Positions 57,538 to 64,000 of a DNA stretch of 64,000 bases are shown piece by piece. Position numbers and translations under genes: made by a program. The notes under the pieces were generated by a model, which was given only the letters and a program-made list of their open reading frames with translations, was not told the DNA's origin and made no database searches. The stretch is from Ophioderma brevispina (lineage: Eukaryota; Echinodermata; Ophiuroidea; Amphilepidida; Ophiodermatidae). Position 1 is the first letter of the stretch. Each line of letters opens with the position of its first letter. Where the stretch lies: NCBI GenBank assembly GCA_023653785.1, contig JAMKCH010007129.1:1-64000 (forward strand), read 5' to 3'.

Positions 57538-59300
57538 CAACCAACAACAAACAAAAAACGAGGAAGAAATTCACAAAGAAAATTTCTGATTTCTTAGCTT
57601 ACTCCTTCCCCGTCTTTTCATTTTATGCTATTGTTTATTTTCCATCCTTGGGCACTCTGATAGGAGCTGCGGTCCGTAATCGATAACGATAACCTATGCG
57701 CGTGCCATTGATACCACGTGTTGTGTGTCGTATCTGTGGTCCTCGGATTAGCATTCAAAATTACCAGTGATGTGCGCAGGTACTGCAGTCACGTTTACTT
57801 TGTTGATCGACCCTGCTGAGACAGTTCCCTACAGATTCGTACAGTCTCGGCGGCTAACTCCCTACCTATGTTATTCCAGGAGCCCTGTGCATTTGACAAT
57901 TGGTTGGCAGGGCTGTCCGGGGTGGTAAGCTGAAAAGCATCTATTTTTGTTTTAGCCCGAGTCTAGCATTATCTTGTAACCAAGTGCGCTCTAAACCCAG
58001 AGACAGAGCCGAGACTGGGGTACATCTAATGGCAAACAAAGTCAAGACGACTGGAGGTTATACTGGAGGCAGTGGAAGCCTAAAGGCTTTATGCTGTGCT
58101 GTTTCCAACATAAAGGAAAGGTCTCAGCATCTTGGTCCAGTTGCCACTGGCCACCCCGTAGGCTACTGCATCACATGGGGATACACTCGAACCACCAACC
58201 ACCATCGTTTATGCGACACGGGTCGATTTTGTTGGTATCAATGTCACTGATCATCTCAGTGATCAGGTGCCTCTATCCTACCTATCAACTTCGCTGATGA
58301 CAAACAACTAAACCTAGGCAAACTGAATTCTGAGAAATAGTCCAGTCAAGCTGTGGTTTTGACCTGGAAACATTGCGACAAGAAATGGTTTTTTGTTGTA
58401 ATTACCTCTGAAGACCTTCCAAAAACAACATACTAAAATTATTTAAAAATGGAAGCTTGGGAAAAAATTGCTAATTTGAATAAAACCAAAATGGGCCCTT
58501 TTAAATCCTATTTGTTCAGGATTACTGGTTCTTCCTGCATGATAACTCAACTCTTTATCTTTATTGTAAAGGTACCATTAGTATATATTATTAATTTAGA
58601 TATGACAAATGTGAGATGACTTTGTACATTCGGCCGACGTTAATACAATAGGCAGCCATTTTCCCCAAGGTGGTCGGTCATTTTCCCTCGCTAAAAATCA
58701 ATGGCAATATTTTTTCAGTAATATTGATACTTGAATGCATATATCAATGTTTTTTTTCTCTTATGATTATCATGCACATATTTTTGGCTTGGATACCTAA
58801 ATTTATGAAGGTGCATTTCGTGATCCTAGCACACCTGTATATGAATTCACTAGCTATCCTCAAGAAAAAAAGGTTATTTTTCAAAATTTCATTTATTCTG
58901 ATGTTACGTTTTGATAATATGAGCGTTATTGTATTGCGCTGCCCATAGACCACTGTGTTGTAATTTCTGTCCGTTTACGGACAAAATACAAAATTACTAA
59001 TTTCTTCTTCTATAGTAGATCGAATTTGCCTGTAAGATAGGCACACATACTAATACTCCTGGCCAACCTTTCAGATGATATAAAATCTCAATTTCTTTCT
59101 TTGAGGTAACTCGGGGGGACGAAGCTGTGATTCACGAAATGCGCCTTAAGTTATGTACCTTGGAGTATAATAATTCAAGATGACTGTAAGTTCTAAGATG
59201 CCTGCCATTTCCCCGCCAAACCAAGTTATACTTTTACGTCGGTTGCCATGTTACCCTGATATAACCATTTTAACTCAAAAAAGATTCGTTAAAACCCTCG
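57538..59300. other. unassigned sequence
   Basis: A 116-codon + frame (57,900-58,250) has no recognisable domain. An overlapping frame around 58,165-58,310 reads RVDFVGINVTDHLSDQVPLS, then in another frame PINFADDKQLNLG, faintly RT-like, but this is too weak to call. The rest is AT-rich. Confidence 0.35.
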
Positions 59301-59304
59301 TACT

Positions 59305-59895
59305 TACCAAGGGGGGTGGTTACACCCCCTACCGAACTCTCGACGCCCCGGTGCGCTAAACGCTAAAAAAACATCGTAAAAAGCTTCTAGGTAAATCGCT
59401 TTCTCATCCTTTCCGGTAGTTTTAAAGCGAAAAAATATGAGGGCAGCTGCACCTTCACCGGGGTTTAGGGTGAGCCGTCAAAGTCGACGGTTAAGGGGGG
59501 GTGGTTGCCACCCATGATATTTTATGATGGATTTTTGAAAATATTTATGCCAAAAAGTAATGGCTCAAAAAACTCTATATTTATGTAAAACCTATCCAAT
59601 TGCCATCATTTAGAGCGGAAAACCGCATGAAAATCCGATATTCCACTTGTTTTAGCGCAAATTGGGATTTTCACCGCCTATTTCCGCTGTGAAAAAAAAA
59701 TGCCATTTGGCCGACTCGCGGGACTTGACGACGTCATTGTGACGCAATACTAGCGGTATGTTTAGTACTTATTTTGGTATCAATGGAAAGAGGAGGACCA
59801 TAGCTACCACTGGTATCACAATCATAAGCATCGTGTGCATTATACCAAATTCCGAGGGGGGTAGTAACCACCCCCCCCCCCCCCCCCCTTGGTAC
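59305..59895. repeat. repeated GGGGGTGGTTACACCCCC-type dyads
   Basis: Related palindromic boxes occur at 59,308-59,331 (CAAGGGGGGTGGTTACACCC), 59,486-59,510 (GGGGGGGTGGTTGCCACCC) and, inverted, at 59,855-59,893 (GGGGGGTAGTAACCACCC, then C-runs, then CCTTGG). The outer two could be inverted ends of a ~590-bp element; the interior is non-coding. Confidence 0.5.
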
Positions 59896-60555
59896 CTTGG
59901 TAACACAACCGTGGTAACAAAAAAAGGCTTGGTAAGACGAGGTTTAAGAGAGAGAATTACTTACAATCTTCACTTAATGTATTAGAGATCATCATTTGTG
60001 CTCTCATTAGCTATGATGGGAGCAGGGAAACACCTCGCGTAAGAGAACGTTAGATTTCAGTAATTATTGAAATCCGAATTATTTTCAGCTTTTAAAGTGT
60101 TTAAAGCATGTAGGCTTAGTAAGAACTAGGTTTCAACGGTCGCACCTACCATGCCTATAGGAATGATAGTCACTTCAGTGACATCAAATAAACACTGAAA
60201 GGGAAGGAGGAATTTCAACCTCATCAAGGTGAAAAGACAGATGTTCAAGGTGTTTGTACTGCGTGGGAGAAGAACAAATGAAGAACTCTGCTTTTTTTTC
60301 CCCCCCTCAGGTTCATCCACCAGCTTGTTGGTAACCATCCAAGCACGAGCTCTTTACACAGCGACCAAGCCCGAACAATGCACAAACTGCATCTCAAGGA
60401 GGTTAGGGTCGAAGGTCAAAATAAAATTGGGGACGTCATCTGCATAGCTTGAGACTGGGGGAATGTTTCCGGATAATCGACCACTTAATATGGAGTAATA
60501 ACTGAAAACCTGGACCAATTACTGACCCCTTGGAACACCATGCACGAGCTCTGTC
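59896..60555. other. unassigned sequence
   Basis: No gene or repeat is recognised. The right part may be the decayed 3' portion of the minus-strand LINE that follows. Confidence 0.4.
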
Positions 60556-60965
60556 TCAAAGGAGGAAGAACAAGAAACAGAGACTAGGATATCTATTACT
60601 CAAGCAGGACTTGAACCAGAGATGGACGGGACCACAAAGCTGAAAGAGCACGCCGTGGTCCACCATATCAAATGCAGCGGTCGACATGTCAATCATGACT
60701 AGAAAAATAGCTTTTTGGTCATCAATAGCCCTCAAGAAAGAATCTGCGGCTGCCAACAGAGCCGTCTCCAGTGCTATGCGCACGGTCGGTACGCCAGATT
60801 GAGATGTTCACCAAGTTTGTTGGGATCGACAAAAGCACCACTTGCGAGACACCACACGCTTTCGATTATTTGCACAAGAAAGGCATTTCGAACCTTCTGT
60901 GACTGTAGTTCTTCACATTTGGACGATCTAACCCAGGTTTCTTCAAGATAGAAGTGTCAACGGCC
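60556..60965 (-). pseudogene. LINE (L2/CR1-like) reverse transcriptase fragment
   Basis: On the minus strand from 60,960: LKKPGLDRPNVKNYSHRRFE matches the family pattern LLKKPGLDPxxxKNYRPVSN. Then HLNLAYRPCAHSTGDG (F-Q-S-A-YRPxHSTETAL), then ALETALLAAADSFLRAIDDQ and IFLVMIDMSTAAFDMVDHGV (RT motif A, catalytic Asp; an extra residue in S-TA-AFD), then HLWFKSCLSNR (WFxSYLxNR). Several frame changes make it non-functional. The rest of the RT is missing. Confidence 0.85.
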
Positions 60966-62547
60966 TTTCCTAAGAAAGAAAAGGAATTTACAGTGGCAAG
61001 GGAGGTGTTTAACAAATGACTAAAAAATTGACCTGATGGTGGGTAAGTGATCTTTTATAGCCAAGTTGGAAGTGGGTCAAGATTCAATCTCTTGGTGGGA
61101 ATTTCTTGCTAACCTCAATGAGGGATCCTTCCAGAAGACCTAAGTACAGTGGTATTGTTACAACAAGCAACATCACCTAACCTATTTATCAACTTGATCA
61201 CGGATCTTGTTAATTTTACTAGAATGGATTTGCTAGATCAGTAGCAGAGGTACAGTACAGTACGATACGTTTGTCTTGTCATTATCATTCTTACTTATTA
61301 AACACATTCTTGTGGTGCATTCGCGTAAGGAAGGTGCAACGGGAGATCTCGGTCCACTCACTGTATTTTGAGTCATATGTAGTGATTTCTTATAGATTAG
61401 ACACGCAGCAGAATACCCTTTCTTTGGGCTATAGAATTGTTCTTAAAATTGAAACAAAAGGTGATTTTATTTGCTTGAAGTGATTTGCTTGAATTTTTGT
61501 ATTTACTCCATCAAAAATGTTTGTACCAAAGAAAGTTTCTCGCTTTATCCTTTCAGATAGGGACATTTTTTTATGGAAATCTCTAGATCAGTACAAAAAT
61601 CAGGGCTTACAAATTCTTTAGGGATACTGATATGTGAAAATTCGCGTTTGTCCTTTTAAAGGCATATCAGTGATTTGCTAAATCGAAATCGAAAAAATCA
61701 TTTAAAATCAGATTTGTGCATCTCTGTAACAAGTATTAGTTGTCTTAACATACCCTACAAGCTAACACCAAAAGCATAGACCTCAATAAGGACAAAATCC
61801 GGTGTTTTAGTCTTACTGTCCGTAGACACTACTACAACACTTAATTGAATGGAGATCATATATTTGAAAACTACTACTGTTTTTTCTTCCCTTTTCTATC
61901 GTTTTTTTCATTTGGAAAAATACTTTAAAATTTCTACAGACTTATCCTACACCATTTTTTAAGCTACTGCAAATTTTCAGATATTTTGACTCTTTTCGGG
62001 CGGATCACTGCACTGATAGTGCCTTTAATGAGGTGACATCAATTTTACACATTTTTTAGTGTACACACATCAGTATAAACCATGCACCACTATGCAACAT
62101 GTGTATATAAATTGGTACTGTACCAAGGCCGTAAAAATGCGCTATAATTATCTTACCTCAACCTAAAATGGTTACAGATTAACGAATAAAATACATTATG
62201 TAGAAATAAAATATTGCGTGGGGTCAGGTCAGTTATTCCTTTCAGAGACCATGCCAGCAGGGATAAAGATATACCAAATAATAACCGCCTAAATTGGACT
62301 ATAATCACTACTGCGGTTGGTGTAAACTGTTTAGATTGGTTAGGAAGGAATTTATGTTTCGAACGTTAATCGCTCTGTAGAAAAGTGGCGATCACGTGTC
62401 AAAGCCATTGCACAACGCCTACAACGAATAACCTTCAACCGCTTAAGGGGTAAGTATATAATGAATAATCATAATAGAAATTGAGTAAAACTATACGGGA
62501 TGTTGAACACAATCGCAACCTCGGTTGAAAGAGGTTATCCTATACGT
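60966..62547. other. unassigned sequence
   Basis: AT-rich, with no recognised gene, RNA or repeat. A 70-codon + frame at 61,271-61,483 has no domain signature. Confidence 0.4.
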
Positions 62548-63548
62548 TCTAATAGCAAGGGGACTGTAGTGAAAGAGTGTGCGCTTCCGGATAAAATTGT
62601 GAATTTTGCACACAAGTACTTTAGGCATTGATAAACCATAAAATTGATGGGGAAGCACTTGCCAACCCCCCCCCCCCTTAATGGAGACCCCAGCTTCGGT
62701 TTCAGGTTTAACAGGGGTCAAAATTTAAAAATTTCCCGATTGTTTTGAAGTTTACAACCATGATGTTGGTCGAGTTTACAAGGATTCCATTCCAAAAAAA
62801 GGTATGTTTACACTATCTATGGCTTATAGTTTCCGGGTTATGGGGTAAACTCTAAAAATGGTGACAAGTCAATTCTGGTGTGTACAATGGGTCAAGTCAA
62901 AAGTTGCTTTGATTCAAGTAATATGTGGTTCAATTTTTTTCCAAGCTTAAAGGATTGAAATAATAAATAGTTTGCCTTACTGTTTGCTTGTTTTTCATTT
63001 TAATATCCAACAATTAGGTCAAACAAGTCCAATAGATCCAATAGCTGCCAATAGCTGTTGACCTTTATATTCGCCTTTAGGTAATAACCCATACACGTAA
63101 GATCGTCCAAACTATTTCCTATATTTCATTCTATGAGCTAACCAACAATTTGAATGAACCACATTTTATAACATTGAAGCATTTTTAATTTTTTTACCAC
63201 CCCTGACAAACCAAAATTGAATTTTTTACCATTTTTACAGTTTTTACCCCAATAAGCCTTAACTAATAAGTCACAGGTAGTAATAACTATACCTTTTTGA
63301 ATCCCTGTAACCAGACCGACATGTCATGTGTGCTTTTCAACACCATCGTAGTCATTTTTAAAAATTTCCATCCCACTGTTAACCGTGAAATCCAAGCTGG
63401 GGGCCATTAAGGGGTGGTGGGCAAGTGCTTCCATCAATTTTTTTGATTATCAATGTATACAGTACTTTTGTGTACCAAAATTCCACAATTTTATCCGGAT
63501 TTGCACACTCACATAAGATATGTGCAATACAGTCCCCCACTATAAGCT
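62548..63548. mobile_element. 1.0-kb fold-back element, large relative of 18,190-18,690
   Basis: The left arm begins AGCAAGGGGACTGTAGTG and continues GGATAAAATTGTGAATTTTG and AAATTGATGGGGAAGCACTT. The right arm is the complement, AAGTGCTTCCATCAATTTTT through CACAATTTTATCCGGATTTG and GCACACTCAC, to CAGTCCCCC. The interior shares CCATTTTTACAGTTTTTA and TAACTATACCTTTTTGA with the smaller copy, which looks like an internally deleted derivative. No ORF. Confidence 0.88.
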
Positions 63549-63724
63549 TATGCATGCAGGATTTGAAGATAGAAATCATACTTCAAATCTGATTTAAAGT
63601 ACTTGTATCTTTCACTTTTGACTTTATCTATGACAGAAAATGCACAAGCCGTAAGTTAGAAAGTTAGTCGTGCCGATTATTATTGGGAAATCAAGAAAAT
63701 AGAAAACTTTTATAGATATGACTT
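63549..63724. other. short spacer
   Basis: AT-rich sequence between two repeats, with nothing recognised. Confidence 0.4.
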
Positions 63725-64000
63725 AACACCAACGTAGGTTCTATATAGATAGAGAGGCAAAACGTTGATTAATCTTTAGAATAATTCACCCGCTCGCATG
63801 TTTTGCCGACCACAAAGAAAAAAAACATTAAGTACCAACGGCAATAGAAAGCAATATGGCTGCCTCCGCTTCTTCAACATACTGTGGGTGCCGTGGGTGC
63901 CGCTTTGCATATGATACACTAATCGGTAGTGATAAAATTTCAATGTATGTGTTAGAGTGGCCAGGTGTGTAATAATAGTGCACCTGGATCATTGTGCTCA
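63725..64000 (+). repeat. partial third copy of the ~5.2-kb unit, running off the window
   Basis: AGGTTCTATATAGATAGAG, CTCGCATGTTTTGCCGACCA, GGCTGCCTCCGCTTCTTC and TGGATCATTGTGCTCA match 6,140-6,390 and 11,385-11,635 in the same orientation. The copy starts abruptly at the internal position equivalent to about 6,140, so it is 5'-truncated or joined by recombination. Confidence 0.9.

Noticed and set aside
57900..58310. Possible reverse-transcriptase fragment (VDFVGINVTDHLSDQ, FADD)
   Set aside because: A single ADD-like triplet in a shifted frame without flanking RT motifs is not enough.

Overview
This window looks like nuclear DNA from an animal, most likely an invertebrate. The support is an intron-split solute-carrier gene with GT-AG sites, several animal-type non-LTR retrotransposons, a Tc1/mariner-type transposon and many short terminal-inverted-repeat (TIR) elements. 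The sequence is AT-rich and coding density is very low. I cannot name the species, and nothing suggests a bacterial, organellar or viral origin. Almost all open frames in the window are chance ORFs or transposon debris.

Layout. 1-2,340 holds a diverged direct duplication with a GCCGCCATCTTGG motif and a ~122-bp tandem repeat. 2,914-13,391 is a ~5.2-kb unit present twice in tandem; part of a third copy runs off the right edge (63,725-64,000). 13,392-14,265 is a ~40-bp array split by a retroposon-like insertion. 14,950-16,020 is the 3' end of an R2-like LINE with a zinc knuckle and a restriction-like endonuclease. 17,318-20,006 has a CA microsatellite, a ~170-bp tandem repeat, a fold-back element and a TTAA-flanked MITE.

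The only convincing host gene is a monocarboxylate-transporter-like (SLC16/MCT) gene on the + strand. One exon is at 23,812-23,955 and one at 28,062-28,911. The 4.1-kb intron between them holds a LINE 3' fragment and a dead mariner-type element, which itself contains a 1-kb fold-back element. First and last exons are not identifiable. The second exon carries two single-base frame breaks.

29,100-33,140 is a cluster of small inverted-repeat elements, including a 110-bp hAT-like MITE with a perfect 8-bp target duplication. 33,771-41,141 has two unrelated tandem-repeat families: a ~750-bp unit (three copies) and a 2.3-kb unit (two copies, one with an insertion). 45,880-50,220 is a giant inverted-repeat element with ~1.4-1.6-kb arms and a decayed LINE at its centre. 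The rest (50-64 kb) has hAT-type MITEs, two further LINE fragments, a larger relative of the fold-back at 18.2 kb, and one unassigned candidate first exon (52,223-52,545, minus).

Copies within the repeat families differ by many one- or few-base indels. This suggests either very old decay or residual long-read indel error; it matters for judging the frameshifts in the transporter gene. No single gene system emerges. The interest lies in repeat architecture: nested insertions, giant palindromes, and recurrent nuclear-receptor-like (AGGTCA) and YY1-like motifs carried by repeats.
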